From Porphyra umbilicalis (lineage: Eukaryota > Rhodophyta > Bangiophyceae > Bangiales > Bangiaceae): DNA of 64,000 nucleotides. The notes under the pieces are model-generated. The model had not been told where the DNA came from. It saw only the letters and a program-made list of their open reading frames with translations, and made no database searches. The translations under genes were made by a program, and so were the position numbers. Shown here piece by piece: positions 30,190 to 40,396 of this stretch. Within the stretch, counting starts at the first letter, position 1. Each line of letters starts with the position of its first letter. The DNA is taken from the NCBI GenBank assembly GCA_002049455.2, contig KV918822.1, forward strand, positions 62,001 through 126,000. Reading direction: 5' to 3'.

Positions 30190-30850
30190 TGACAGACGGC
30201 AGATGCTGTAGGGCGTCCCTCCCGGGCATCCGCCACTGGCGCCACGCCACCAACCCAGCGACGCGGCAATTCCAGCCAGGCGCGGTCATGGTGACGGTGT
30301 TGCGTCGGGCGGTGCCACGCGCTGCACGGTCAGCACGTGCCGGGACGCTGCTTTGACAGACGGCAGCTGCGGCAGCGTTCCGCAAGGGCGTCCACCACTG
30401 GCGCCGCGCTAGCAATCCAGCGAACCAGAAATGCTAGCAAGGGACGGCCACGGTGACGATTTAGGGTCGGGGGGTGCCCCCCGCGGCACCGTCAGTGCTT
30501 GTCGGGACGCCGCTTCCGCAGACGGCAGCTGCTGTGAGGTCCCGCGTGGGCGGCCGCCCCTGGAGCCGCGCCAGCAACCCATCGACGACGCAACACCACA
30601 AGGAGAGGCCACGGTGACGCTGTAGCGTCGGGGGGTGCCCCGCGAGGCCCCGTCACGTGACGGGGCTACACTCGTGCACGCGTGTAGAGACGCCGCTGCT
30701 GCAGACGGCGGCGGCTCCAGGGTCTCCCCCCACCCCGGCATCTGCCTCGAGCGCTGCGTCATCAACCCATAGACCCAGCAACACCAGCCAGGGGCGGCCA
30801 CGGTGACGATGCAGCGTCGGGGGGGGGATGCCCGCCGCGGCACACCGCCG
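30190..30850. repeat. Degenerate tandem repeat, about 165-183 bp units
   Basis: CAGACGGC(A/G)G recurs at 30193, 30357, 30519 and 30702. Each is followed by a CCACTGGCGCC-like word, an AACCCA/AATCCAGC word, and GGCCACGGTGACG with a GCGTCGGG word. Four diverged units are clear. It is an old repeat array of unknown origin. Confidence 0.7.
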
Positions 30851-31438
30851 CGGCGAGCCGAACGCTGCCGCCACGTCCGCGCGGGGCCCCGCCACGCCGC
30901 GGGCCCGTGGAAGTGGGCCCGCAACTAAAGCGATTGGATCACCGACGCGATCGCGTGACGTGGCAATTGTGGGGCACGGCCTCGCGCACCGTTCCCCAGG
31001 TACTGTAAATTTCACATACTGTGCGTGACGCGGGCAGGGAACCATTGACGCGGGCGTGGGCGGAATCGAGGCGTCTCTTTGGCGGGTGACGCACGGCCTC
31101 GCACCGGGGTCGTGTATCCCCAACGGTGAGGGGCCTTGCGTCGGGCGCCGCCCCTCCGCCGCCGACGCTGCGCCCCACCGGGGCGGGGGTGGGTGCCACA
31201 CAACCCGCCGTTGTGGGGACGGGTGAGACCTGCCGTCACGGGGCTGCTGACACTGACCCGCTGCGGCGGCGCCCGCTGCTGGCGGCGCGTGGCAGCCCCC
31301 CGGCGGGCGGCTGGCGTCGGAGGGGTGCGCGCCGCCGCACGCCGGCGGCGGGTCGGCGGGCACCGTGAGCCGCGGCGCCCCCGCCGCAGGGCTGGTGCCC
31401 CGTGACGCGCACGCGGCGCGTCCCCCCCCCCTGACACG

Positions 31439-31578
31439 TACAGCAGTTCTCTCAAAAACCTCGCAGGCCAACGGTTGTTGCACAGCTGTTGCCCATCGGC
31501 CTCTGCGACTCGGTCCAGGTCGATGGGTCTGAGTTGAGAAACAGGCGGCGAGCGACGTTTTTTGCGAGGACGGCTGTA
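31439..31578. mobile_element. Hairpin MITE, family 2, copy 2
   Basis: Ends TACAGCAGTTCTCTCAAAAA and the inverse complement TACAGCCGTCCTCGCAAAAA match the element at 18550-18685. Both copies share the loop word GGCCTCTGCGAC. The inner arms have diverged more than in copy 1, so this looks like an older insertion. TA lies at both borders. Confidence 0.7.
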
Positions 31579-32752
31579 CAGCACCCACTATTGCCGCCGC
31601 GCGGCGGCCTCGTGGTGTATGCCGCAGCGACCGCGGCGGCGGCAGCGTCCGACGCCCGCGCCGGGCGCGGGTGGTCAGCGGCGCGCCTGACATTCGCGAC
31701 GGTATCGCCAGCCGGACGGTGACCGTGGCCTCGCAGCGTGCCCCCGTCGTGCGGTCACCCGCGTCGTTGGGCTGACGCGGGGGGACACTGCCGTGCGCCA
31801 GCTACGACCTTCCCGTTGCGTGGGAGCCGCGAGGATCATGGCGAAAGGGGCGGCGCGGGCCCGCCAGACGGCACGCGTGACACACGGGCGTGGTGGGTGC
31901 CGCGAGCACCGTCGCCCGCCACCCGCGCGTGCGGGACGTTACCGTCGACCATTCCTTCGCCGCACCGCCGCCCACCCACGGTGACGCCGTCAATGCCACG
32001 CCCGCCGCGGCAGCGTCGACGCCCACCCGCCGCACCAATAGCTTAGCGGCCGCCACGCGTTGGCGTGGCCGCGGTGCTGCGCCCATCGTGCGCTCCATGG
32101 CGGCCACCGCTGGCACCAACCCCCCCCCATGCCCCGCCTCGCGCCCGCTCGGTCGACGACGCCGCCACGCCGCTTTGCGGCGGCTGCCGCGACCGCGGCC
32201 GCCGCCCCGTGCCACGCTGATGCGCACGCGGCCGGCGGTGGGTCGATGAGGCGGCGCCCAGATGTCGATGGCCACGGACGCGCCCGTCGCACAGGACGCG
32301 GGCCCGGGCGGAGCCGCCGCCACCCAGTCGGGGGGGTGCGACGTGCGATGCTGCCGCGCGCGTACGGCGGTGCGGCGGCGGGAGCGGGAGAGGCACCCCT
32401 GCCCCATGCCAATGGAGAGCACGCAGAGGCTACAGCGGGTGGGCGGCCACGGGTCGCTGCGGTCGGCTGGCGCCGCGTCGCCGGCCGCCTGTGCCATGAC
32501 GGCAGGCGCGGCCGCCACGTGGATGCGCCACACCGCACAGCCGCCCCCTCGTCCACCCGTGAAGCGCGCCGCTGACGGTCCGCGGTCGGTCCGCTCGCAG
32601 CATCATAGCAACGGATCCGTCGAGGTGAGAGATCCACCTTTTTCTGTGGCTGTCAACGTGCGCTTCTGTACATGCACGCACTGTGCACGGCGGACGCCAC
32701 CCCCCCGTCCCCCCCTGCCCCCCCCACCCTCCCCGACGTTCCGCTCTCGCCC

Positions 32753-33829
32753 CTACAAATCCGTCCCATCGGCCTCCTCAGCCCGTGCCGTCCGTGCAAC
32801 GTACGCAAAGTAGGGCCCAATGAGCGCCGTCAGCAGGACGAGCCCCGAGTGGAAGGCCCCCGCCTGCGGAGGCCCCGTCGGGCGGATGGCCCCCACCTGC
32901 ACAATAGTAAAGTTGAGGTACGCAAGCACATAGTTGACACCGGTCAAAGCCAAAAACGGCCGCACGAGCTCCGACGTCACCGACGCGGCCACGCCGACGA
33001 GCCCCGTCACCGCCATCAGCAGCCCCGTGAAGAGCGTCATGAGGGGGAAGACGCCCACGTGCGGGGGCGCGCCAAAGAGCGCCGTCAGCCGCCCACCGTC
33101 TGCGTTGCCCACCGTGTTGGCGAGGAGCAAGCCCCCCGCCACGGCGGTGGAGAGCCCCCCAAAGGCCATGTTGCCATTCCAAAACACTCCCCGCGCCGCC
33201 GCCCGAGCCGCGTGCGTCGCCGACGCCTTGCCGGGGGGGGACTGGTGGCCGAGCAGCCGCATGCCAAACGCAAACTGGCCGCCCTGCAGCGCGAGGCACA
33301 GCGTCACGGACGTGAGGATGCCCATGGTGATGAACACACGCGACGCGCCGATGCTGTCAAAGGGGAAGATGGGGGCCTCGAGGTACCGCGCGCGATACGA
33401 GGGGATGAGGAAGACATAGATGATGAATACAAACCAGCTCAGCACCGTTTGGCTGCCGAGAAAGGCGAGCGTGACGGCGCGGCTGTGGGCATTGAAAAAG
33501 GCGGCGCCGGCGCCGACAAAGACACCCGTCAGCCCAAAGACGCACTCGGCGAGCGCCGCGAGGAAGGGGAGGAAGGGCGGCAAGATGCTCACGGGCCGGT
33601 CGGCGGGAAAGAGGTCCTGAGCCGGGCTCGTAAGGATGAAGCGCACGGTGCCCTCGGTGAGCACCAGTGCCGACCAGAGGGCGAGCAGCGCCGCCGCCTC
33701 TTGCCGCTTGGCCGTGTGGCGGACGCGGTGCGGGTCGGCTCCCTCGCCGCCGCCGGCCGTGGAGGAAGGGGGACGGGACGGGGCCTTGACGCCGCCCTCT
33801 ATGTCCTCCTCATTGTCCCACGAGTTCAT
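32753..33829 (-). CDS. Polytopic membrane protein family, paralog 4
   Basis: 358 residues from the ATG at 33829 (MNSWDNEEDIEGG) to the stop at 32755-32753. An acidic, Pro/Ser/Gly-rich N-terminus of about 45 residues precedes about eight hydrophobic segments. It carries all family blocks: KRQEAAALL, LTEGTVRF, QDLFPADRPV, FVFIIYVFLIPSYRARYL, HQSPPGKAS, GVFWNGNM and YLNFTIVQVGAIRP. By eye its core is closest to paralogs 2 and 3. It is 25 kb away from them and separated by the 18S remnant and the ATPase, so it is part of a dispersed local family. Function is unknown. Confidence 0.86.
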   Translation of the reverse strand: MNSWDNEEDIEGGVKAPSRPPSSTAGGGEGADPHRVRHTAKRQEAAALLALWSALVLTEGTVRFILTSPAQDLFPADRPVSILPPFLPFLAALAECVFGLTGVFVGAGAAFFNAHSRAVTLAFLGSQTVLSWFVFIIYVFLIPSYRARYLEAPIFPFDSIGASRVFITMGILTSVTLCLALQGGQFAFGMRLLGHQSPPGKASATHAARAAARGVFWNGNMAFGGLSTAVAGGLLLANTVGNADGGRLTALFGAPPHVGVFPLMTLFTGLLMAVTGLVGVAASVTSELVRPFLALTGVNYVLAYLNFTIVQVGAIRPTGPPQAGAFHSGLVLLTALIGPYFAYVARTARAEEADGTDL

Positions 33830-35319
33830 GGACGTACAGGTCGGGGGGATGTGACGTCGGGTGACTCAACAGAGGCAAGCAACAAGCAGCAGAGGTGGGA
33901 AGGGAGGAGCCCCGTGAAGGTGATGGTGCGTTGGGGATCAGTGGGCGGCGGCTGCTACGTCTGCTGCTGCTGTCCAGAGGTCCAGTGCCGACCCGCTGCC
34001 GTGCGCGCCTGCCATTAGTAGGCGCGGCGGCCGGACGGCGGTACCGCCGCCCGTCGCGCCGCCCCGCGGGCGGCCCATGGTCGGCAGAGGGGCGGGTCGG
34101 GGCCGGGGCGGGTGACCGCGTGGCCGACGGCCGGCGAGGGGAGAAAGAGGCGCCCCGCCGCCGTGCGCCCACCCGTCCCTCCCTCCGCAGTGCCCGCGGC
34201 AGCGCCTCGGCCGGGGACCTCGGTGAAGAGAAACCACCACCCTGGGGCGAGCGGGGGGGGGAGGGGGGGGAACCAACCCGAGCGGTCCCCGCCGCCGACG
34301 CGCGCGCGACAGAGGCGCGATGGCCGGTGGCCGGGCGCAGAAACCCCCGCGGCGGTCGTGGGCCCGCCCCCCCGCCCCCCCCGGCCAGGCCCGGCGGGGC
34401 ACGTCGACAGCCTTGCGTGCGTGCGCGCGTGCGGCGGCGTTGTCAATGGCGGCCGCGTGGCGCCCCCACGGTGCGTCGCGCGGCCGACAGTTCCGCCCGC
34501 GCCGCGGGGCGCGCGCGCGGGGCAACGCGCGGCGGGAGCCGCTCCTGCACCGCCCGTCTTGCTGCCGGTGGGGCGGATGCACGCAGAAGACAAAAAAAAA
34601 AAAAAAAAGAAGGCGCGAGGCGGGGGGCGAGCGCGCCCCGTTTGGTCGGCGGCGCGCGCCGCCGACCCCGCGGCACGCGCGGCGGCGCCCGCGCCGCTGC
34701 AGACAGCGGAGAAAGGGGGGTGTGGGGACCCCGCGGGGGGGCGTGCGCGTGCGCGTGGCGGATGGGGAGAGGCCCCCGCCGCGTGCGCGACGCGGCCGAC
34801 GCTGCGCACGCAGCGCGCGCCGGGCGGTGCGGGTCAGCAAAGCATGGGCGGCGCGGTGGATCTCTGGCCGCTAGGATACTTGTCACCAAGTGGTCCTCAA
34901 ACACAGTTGATGGAAAGCGGCAAGTAGTACAAATTGTCATCAAAGGCATCGCCAAGTGCTCAGACACAAGTATTTACTACGGCGGCGGCGTGCTCCGAGC
35001 CGCCGGCTTGGGCGGCGCGGCCGTTTTGGTGTGGCCGTGCCGCCGCTGCCGCACGGCGTCTTGCCGTCGGCCCACCCCCGCCCCCGGCCTCCTTTCTTCA
35101 TTCCAGTCAACGGCACCTTCCGGGAAGGTCCTTCCCCCACCTTTGCCAACCTTGTCCCCTCTTCTCCTCCCTTGACCCTGCGGGCGCCCCCGGTTTCCCT
35201 CTGGGCGTCGCGTGCTGCCGGCGGGCACCTCCCCCCCACCCCCCCCGCCGCCGCCCCCCCCCCGCCCCCCCCCCCCCCCCGCCCGCCCGCCCGCCCGCCC
35301 GCCCGCCCGCCCGCCCACC
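33830..35319. other. Divergent spacer between paralog 4 and the Fcf2 gene
   Basis: About 1.5 kb of extreme GC between divergently oriented genes. Notable are a 16-base A run at 34594-34609 and, just before the Fcf2 ATG, a C-rich leader (35215-35318) ending in repeated GCCC. No gene was recognised. Confidence 0.5.
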
Positions 35320-36396
35320 ATGAAGGCCGACGCGGCGCGGGCGCTGCTCGCCATTGGCCAAACCGACGGCCCCGTCCCGTCCATGATGGCGGCGAGCCAC
35401 CTCGGCCGCGCCGACCCGACGCCCATCCACCTCCTCGCGCCCGCGCGCCTCTCCCGGTCCGCCTACATGCAGCGCGCCGCCGCCGGGCGCGACGCGCGCG
35501 TGGCGGGGGGCAACATCTACGCCGCGTCCGCCCCCCCCGCCGCCCTCGACCTCCGCCGCGCCGCCGCCCACGCGTCGTCCTTGTCGTCGTCCTCGTCGGT
35601 CGGCGGCGGCGCCGCCGGCGCGGCGGGCAGCGCCGCGACCGCCGCCGCGGCGCCCGCCGCCGCGGCGGCGGCCGCGACCGCCGACGCAACCGCCGAGTGG
35701 GCGGCCATCCCCCTCGCGCACGTGGACGCGGACGGGGCGCGGGAGCTCCGCATCCTCGCCTCCCGCTCCGCCCTCGACCCAAAGCGCTTTTACAAGTCGA
35801 CGGGCGGCGGCCGCGGCCGCCGCGGCTGGGCGCCCGACCGGTTTCACGTCGGGACCGTCGTTGCGCCGGCGGCGGAATTCTACTCGGCGCGGCTGCCGCG
35901 GCGGGAGCGCCACGCGACCTACGCGGGGGAGCTGCTGGCGGATGGGGCGTTTATGGCGCGCTCGCGGCGGGCGTTTGGGGCGATCCAGGCGCGCCACGCG
36001 AGTGGCGCGCGGGGCGCCATCCGCAAGCGGAGGGGGGGGGGGGGAAGGGGCGCCGGGGGAAGCGGTGAGGTGGGTGTGGTGGAGGGGGGGGGGGGGAGGT
36101 GCTTGCGGCGAGCGGGCGAGCGGGGGGGCAGCGTCTCGGTGGTGTGCGGCGACACTCCGTGTCGGGCGTGGGGTGGATCGGGTGCTGCCCATTGGCACGC
36201 CCCGTTGTTCGTGCTGTTCTTTCTCCACACGGGTTTTGTGTCTCCCCAGATGGTTTCCAACGGCACCTGTGTATTCGAGGCTCGACAGATACGCGCACAC
36301 AAGCGTGCGACAAGATGTTGGCATCCAGTGGGCGCAGACCCGACGGGTCTGCCATACACCCACGGCTCTTGTTTCATTCATGAGCGCCACGCGTAG
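35320..36396 (+). CDS. FCF2: Fcf2-type pre-rRNA processing protein
   Basis: The ATG at 35320 lies in a CCCACCATG context after a long C-rich leader. An Ala/Ser-rich linker (about residues 75-125) precedes the Fcf2 domain at about residues 125-240. The domain carries the hallmark blocks ALDPKRFYK, FHVGTVVAPAAEFYSARL, RRERHATYAGELLAD and RAFGAIQARHASG. In yeast and animals (Fcf2, DNTTIP2) this domain works in the small-subunit processome, in early cleavages of pre-18S rRNA in the nucleolus. The C-terminus is uncertain. The open frame runs to 36396, but a GT-AG intron from 36065 to 36249 (TCTCCCCAG) is plausible and would end the protein at 36383. Either way the domain is complete. Confidence 0.85.
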   Translation: MKADAARALLAIGQTDGPVPSMMAASHLGRADPTPIHLLAPARLSRSAYMQRAAAGRDARVAGGNIYAASAPPAALDLRRAAAHASSLSSSSSVGGGAAGAAGSAATAAAAPAAAAAAATADATAEWAAIPLAHVDADGARELRILASRSALDPKRFYKSTGGGRGRRGWAPDRFHVGTVVAPAAEFYSARLPRRERHATYAGELLADGAFMARSRRAFGAIQARHASGARGAIRKRRGGGGRGAGGSGEVGVVEGGGGRCLRRAGERGGSVSVVCGDTPCRAWGGSGAAHWHAPLFVLFFLHTGFVSPQMVSNGTCVFEARQIRAHKRATRCWHPVGADPTGLPYTHGSCFIHERHA

Positions 36397-36517
36397 CCAC
36401 GGCGGGCACACCGCAGCGTCCGCGCTCGTCACCCCTCGCCCCGCCCTACATACCCAGAGGCTCACCCCGTGGCGGTGCGCGGTCCGGCCACCGTCCCGGC
36501 CCACCCAACCCCCCCTG

Positions 36518-38422
36518 CTAGTCGGCCTTGGCGGGCGCCGCCGCCGCCACGGGCGCCGCCGCCGCCACGGGCGCCGCCGCCACCACGGGCGCCGCCGCCG
36601 TCACTGGCGGCACCGCCGCCACAGGCGCTGCGGCCGCCACGGGCGCCGCCGCCGCCGCCGCCGCGTCCCCGCCACCCGACTTCGACTCCCTGTCACGCCC
36701 CCCCCCCCGGCCGCGTCCCCCCCCCCGCCCCCCCCCCCGGCCGCGCCCCCCCCCCCCCCCCCGCTGGCGCTTGTTGGAGCCGTAGCGCCCCCCCCCCCCC
36801 CCCCCGTCGCGGTCGCGCTTCTTCCCCGCCGCCCGCTTGGCATCCTGCTTGGCCCACAACTCGGTCCAGTAGGCCACCTCCGCGTCGCCCGTCAGGAGGG
36901 AGAGCGCCGGCGTTGCGCCCGCAACCGCCGGCCCCGGCGACGCGGCCGCCGCCGTCGACGCGGCGCCGGGGGTGCCAAACCGCAAGTGCCCCGCCACGTC
37001 GCCCCTGTTGTAATCCACCCACGCGACGGCGCCGTACGACTCAAAGGCCTCCTTGAGGTCCTCCCGCGTCGCCATTGGCGGCAGGCCCGTCAGGCGGAGG
37101 ACCATGCCGGGCGTCAGCTCGCGGGCAGCCACACTGGGCGTGGCGGCGGTGGTGCCTTCGCGCCTGACCGCCGCCGCCCGCGCCTTGACGCGCTCCATCC
37201 GCTCCGTGCGCTCGTCCGCCTTTTTCTTGGCGTGCGCGTCAATGGACATGATCGTCAGGGGGATGGTCTTGGTTTCCGCCTTGACCGCCGCCGTCGTGCC
37301 CGCGTCGGGGGCGGCGGCCGCAGCCGACGCGGCCGGCGGCGGCGACGGCACCCCCGTCTTGGTCGTGTCGACGAGCGTGTCCGCAACGGCCATGTCAATG
37401 GTGTGGGCGTCCTCGGCGAGCACCCGGTCCGCCGCCTCGTCAGCGTCAAACTCGACAAACACGGACCCCCGAAAGTGCTTGACCTTCTTATCGTCCGTCC
37501 ACCGGCGCAAGCGCACCGACGTGACGGTGCCATAGGGCGCAAACACTGCCCGCACCGCCTCAATCGTCGGCTCCACGGTGTTGGGCGTCCACCCGCGCAC
37601 GTACACGGCGCGGGTGCGCCAGTCGGGGAGCTTGTCGGGGGGCGGCAGCGGCGTCGCCCGCCGCACACGCGCGCGGTCGCCGTCGAGGACGAGCGCCGCC
37701 GACGGCGTCAGCGCCGCCGCCAGCGCCGCGGGCGTCGCGCCGAGGCTGACGAGCTTGGCAAACGTGGCGAGCGTCGCCAGCGGCACGTACCCGTCGACGT
37801 TTTCGTCGACCTTGGATTTGAGGAACTTGTCCCGGGGGAGGTTGGCGTCGGAAAAGTAGTACTCAACCTGCGTGCGCATGGCGGGCAGGTCCACGCCGTC
37901 GGGGATGGGCGCGTCCGCGGGGATGGGCTCGACGGCGGCGGCGGGCGCCGCCTCCGTCTCGGTCGCGGGCGCCGCCTCTGTCTTGGTTGCGGGCGCCGCC
38001 TCCGTCTTGGTCGCGGGCACCGCCTCGGCCTTGACACCAGCCGCCTCGGTCTTGACGCCGCCCGCCTCGGTCTTGACGGCGGGCGTCGTCGCGCCGGCCG
38101 CGTCGGCCGCCGCGTCGGCCTTGCCCGCGGGCGCCGCCTCGGTCTTGACCGCCGGCGTCGTTGCGCCGGTCGACGCCTCTGGCGCCGCCGCTGCCGCCAA
38201 GGCCGTCACGTCCATCGTCGGCTCCTTGGTGTCCATCGCGTCGGCGGCGGGGGGCGGCGCGGCGGCCGCGGGCGCCGCGTCGACAGCGGGCGCCGCGTCG
38301 GCGGCGGGCGCCGCGGCGGCCACTGGCGCAGTGGCGGCGGCGGGGGCAGCGTCGGCGGCGGGCGCAGCGGCATTGGCGGCGGGCGCCGCCGCGGCGGCGG
38401 CTGGCTCCTCCGCGCCGCCCAT
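36518..38422 (-). CDS. La-like RNA-binding protein (La motif, two RRMs, RGG tail)
   Basis: 634 residues from the ATG at 38422 (MGGAEEPAAAA). An Ala-rich N-terminus contains repeated TEAAPA(T/G)K units (about residues 70-170). The La motif follows (about 184-260, with QVEYYFSDANLPRDKFL). RRM1 is at about 265-365 (AVYVRGW, RGSVFVEF) and a second RRM at about 434-495 (MVLRLTGLP, WVDYNRGDVAGHLRF). An RGG/GRGR basic tail and an Ala/Pro repeat end the protein. La proteins bind the 3' UUU-OH of RNA polymerase III transcripts and act as nuclear RNA chaperones. The La motif with an RRM immediately after it and a later RRM fits genuine La rather than LARP families. It converges with the Fcf2 gene about 120 bases away. 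Confidence 0.9.
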   Translation of the reverse strand: MGGAEEPAAAAAAPAANAAAPAADAAPAAATAPVAAAAPAADAAPAVDAAPAAAAPPPAADAMDTKEPTMDVTALAAAAAPEASTGATTPAVKTEAAPAGKADAAADAAGATTPAVKTEAGGVKTEAAGVKAEAVPATKTEAAPATKTEAAPATETEAAPAAAVEPIPADAPIPDGVDLPAMRTQVEYYFSDANLPRDKFLKSKVDENVDGYVPLATLATFAKLVSLGATPAALAAALTPSAALVLDGDRARVRRATPLPPPDKLPDWRTRAVYVRGWTPNTVEPTIEAVRAVFAPYGTVTSVRLRRWTDDKKVKHFRGSVFVEFDADEAADRVLAEDAHTIDMAVADTLVDTTKTGVPSPPPAASAAAAAPDAGTTAAVKAETKTIPLTIMSIDAHAKKKADERTERMERVKARAAAVRREGTTAATPSVAARELTPGMVLRLTGLPPMATREDLKEAFESYGAVAWVDYNRGDVAGHLRFGTPGAASTAAAASPGPAVAGATPALSLLTGDAEVAYWTELWAKQDAKRAAGKKRDRDGGGGGGRYGSNKRQRGGGGGRGRGGGRGGGRGRGGGRDRESKSGGGDAAAAAAAPVAAAAPVAAVPPVTAAAPVVAAAPVAAAAPVAAAAPAKAD

Positions 38423-38959
38423 GGCGGGGGGGGGGGGATGTCGACGACCGACAACCGACGCGCACACAAACGGCAACGGGGATCGGGCAGGGAAGGTCGG
38501 CGGCGCAGGCGGCTAACAAGAGGGGGGGGTGCACAGGCGTCGGAGCGCGTGCGAGCCGGCTCTGGGCAGCGGCAATGACCGCGGCGGCAGCGGGGCCGTG
38601 CGACGTCGACGGCGGCCACGTCAAGTGAGTGAGGGCGGCCCGTGGGCTCCGCGCGCCCCGCAAGCGTCCACGAGCGAGCCTTTTGGGCGCGGTGGGGAGA
38701 CGTCGTCGGCGGCGCCCGATCTAGAAGCGAATGCCAAGTGGCCCCCATTCGATGACTTGTTGTCTCCACCACACGCGTGTGGGAATCCAACGTTCAGTAC
38801 ACCGCCTTGAAAACAAAGCATCTTGAAACCAAAGAGAGAAAAAACCGTCTCGATCGACTTGTGTTTTCACGCCACACCCGCTCCCTGCGACAATACCCGC
38901 CAGCCACGCGCCGACCGTGCCCCCCACCCCTCCTCTGACATCCACACAGCTCCCCCTGC
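38423..38959. promoter_or_regulatory. La gene upstream region and DHQ synthase 3' region
   Basis: Both flanking genes are on the minus strand. This 0.5-kb spacer must hold the La promoter and the end of the DHQ synthase transcript. A poly-G run at 38428-38437 lies directly before the La ATG, that is, poly-C on the coding strand. No specific element is recognised. Confidence 0.35.
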
Positions 38960-40396
38960 CTATGGGTTGACCACCTCCGTGCCCTCCAGGTGCAGCAGCG
39001 CATTCTCATACTCCCCGGGCTTGTCCTGGAACAGCCGCTGGTAGTACATAATCGTGTCGTACAGCACCTCCTTGTCATACGCCGCCGTGACGACGGCCGA
39101 GCCAACGCCCTCGAGGAGCACGAGCTTGAGCACCCCACTCTCCACCTTCTTGTCCACCGACATGTACGTCATAAACGTTTCGAGCGTCATGGACGGCGGC
39201 GGGCGCACGGGCAGCCCCGCGCGCGCCAGCAGCGCCTCGACGCGCTTGACGGCCGCCGCGCCCGCCTCCCCCGGCGGGTCGTCCGCAGCGGCCGGCAGCC
39301 AGCCGAGGCGCTTGGACATCTCCGTCGCCATGACCATCCCCGCCGCCACGGCCTCCCCGTGGAGCCACGTGCCGTAGCCCATCGCCGCCTCAATGGCGTG
39401 CCCAAACGTGTGCCCGAGGTTGAGCGTCGCCCGCACGCCGCCTTCCGTCTCGTCGGCGGCCACGACCGCCGCCTTGTTGGCACAACTGGCGAGCATCGCG
39501 TGCTCCAACGCGCCCGGCTGGCGGGCGGTGAGCGCCTCCATGTTGGCTTCGAGCCACCCCAGCAGCGGCAAATCACGGATGAGCCCATACTTGACCACCT
39601 CGGCAATGCCCGCCGCCAACTGCCGGTCGTCGAGCGTGGCGAGCACCGTCGCGTCGACGAGCACCGCGCGCGGCTGGTAAAAGGCGCCAATCATGTTTTT
39701 GCCGAGCCGGTGGTTGACCGCCGTCTTGCCGCCCACCGCCGAGTCGACGACCGCCAGCAGCGTCGTCGGCAGCTGCACAAACGGCACGCCCCGCACGTAG
39801 ACAGACGCGGCAAAGCCCGTAATGTCCCCAACGACGCCGCCGCCGAGGGCGAGGAGCGTCGACTTGCGGTCGAGGCGGAGCTCCATGGCGCGGTCGAGGA
39901 TGGTGTTGAGGCGCTCCATGTCCTTGTACTCCTCCCCGTCGGGGAGGGCGAGCACCGACACGGCCTTGCCGAGGGCGGTCAGGGCGGCAACGACGCGCTC
40001 CGCATACAGCGGGCCGACGGTGGTGTTGGTGACGATGAGGCACTTGTCGCCTGTGATGTAGGGCGCGTACGAGGCGGGGTCGCCGAGGAGGCCGTCGCCA
40101 AAGTGGATGGGGTAGGTGCGCGACGCGGCCGAGACGGTCAGCGTCGTCGACGCGCGCAAGCCGTCGGCGCCTGGCGTGGGGCGGCCGTCATTGGTGGCGG
40201 GCGAGGGGGGGGGGGGGGGGGAGGGTGCCGACGGGGTGGCAGTCATGGCCACCGCCGGCCGCGTCGACGCGCGGCGGGGCGTCGGGGGGGCGCCCCGGCG
40301 GGCCGTCGGCCGTGGCGGCCCAGAGCGGCTGCAGGACGGGGGGTCACCACGCCAGCCGACGGCACCCAGAGAGGGAGCCGCAGGAATAAACGCCAT
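38960..40396 (-). CDS. aroB: 3-dehydroquinate synthase, probably plastid
   Basis: 478 residues from the ATG at 40396 (MAFIPAAPSL). The open frame extends upstream, but residues before this Met look like untranslated sequence. The enzyme converts DAHP to 3-dehydroquinate, step two of the shikimate pathway. Visible family motifs are GGGVVGDITGFAAS, a PTTLLAVVDSAVGGKTAVN segment, EVVKYGLI, LNLGHTFGHAIE and HGEAVAAGM, which include the NAD and metal-binding His/Glu residues. The N-terminal ~110 residues are rich in Arg, Ser, Ala and Pro with few acids, typical of a plastid transit peptide. It is a stand-alone enzyme, not part of a pentafunctional AROM protein, as in plants and algae. It shares a 0.5-kb divergent promoter region with the next gene. 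Confidence 0.95.
   Translation of the reverse strand: MAFIPAAPSLGAVGWRGDPPSCSRSGPPRPTARRGAPPTPRRASTRPAVAMTATPSAPSPPPPPSPATNDGRPTPGADGLRASTTLTVSAASRTYPIHFGDGLLGDPASYAPYITGDKCLIVTNTTVGPLYAERVVAALTALGKAVSVLALPDGEEYKDMERLNTILDRAMELRLDRKSTLLALGGGVVGDITGFAASVYVRGVPFVQLPTTLLAVVDSAVGGKTAVNHRLGKNMIGAFYQPRAVLVDATVLATLDDRQLAAGIAEVVKYGLIRDLPLLGWLEANMEALTARQPGALEHAMLASCANKAAVVAADETEGGVRATLNLGHTFGHAIEAAMGYGTWLHGEAVAAGMVMATEMSKRLGWLPAAADDPPGEAGAAAVKRVEALLARAGLPVRPPPSMTLETFMTYMSVDKKVESGVLKLVLLEGVGSAVVTAAYDKEVLYDTIMYYQRLFQDKPGEYENALLHLEGTEVVNP

Larger units (their letters stand above)
29885..32752. other. Long intergenic region with degenerate repeats
   Basis: About 2.9 kb without a recognised gene. It contains the degenerate repeat at 30190-30850 and the hairpin element at 31439-31578, annotated separately. 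The many GC-rich open frames overlap on both strands and show no motif. Confidence 0.5.

Noticed and set aside
34594-34609. Poly-A run as a retroposed mRNA tail
   Set aside because: No coding remnant precedes it on either strand and no target duplication is visible.
35861-38578. Plus-strand open frame of 905 codons
   Set aside because: Antisense to the La-like gene, with its RRMs on the other strand. The residues are simple reflections of GC-rich third positions.
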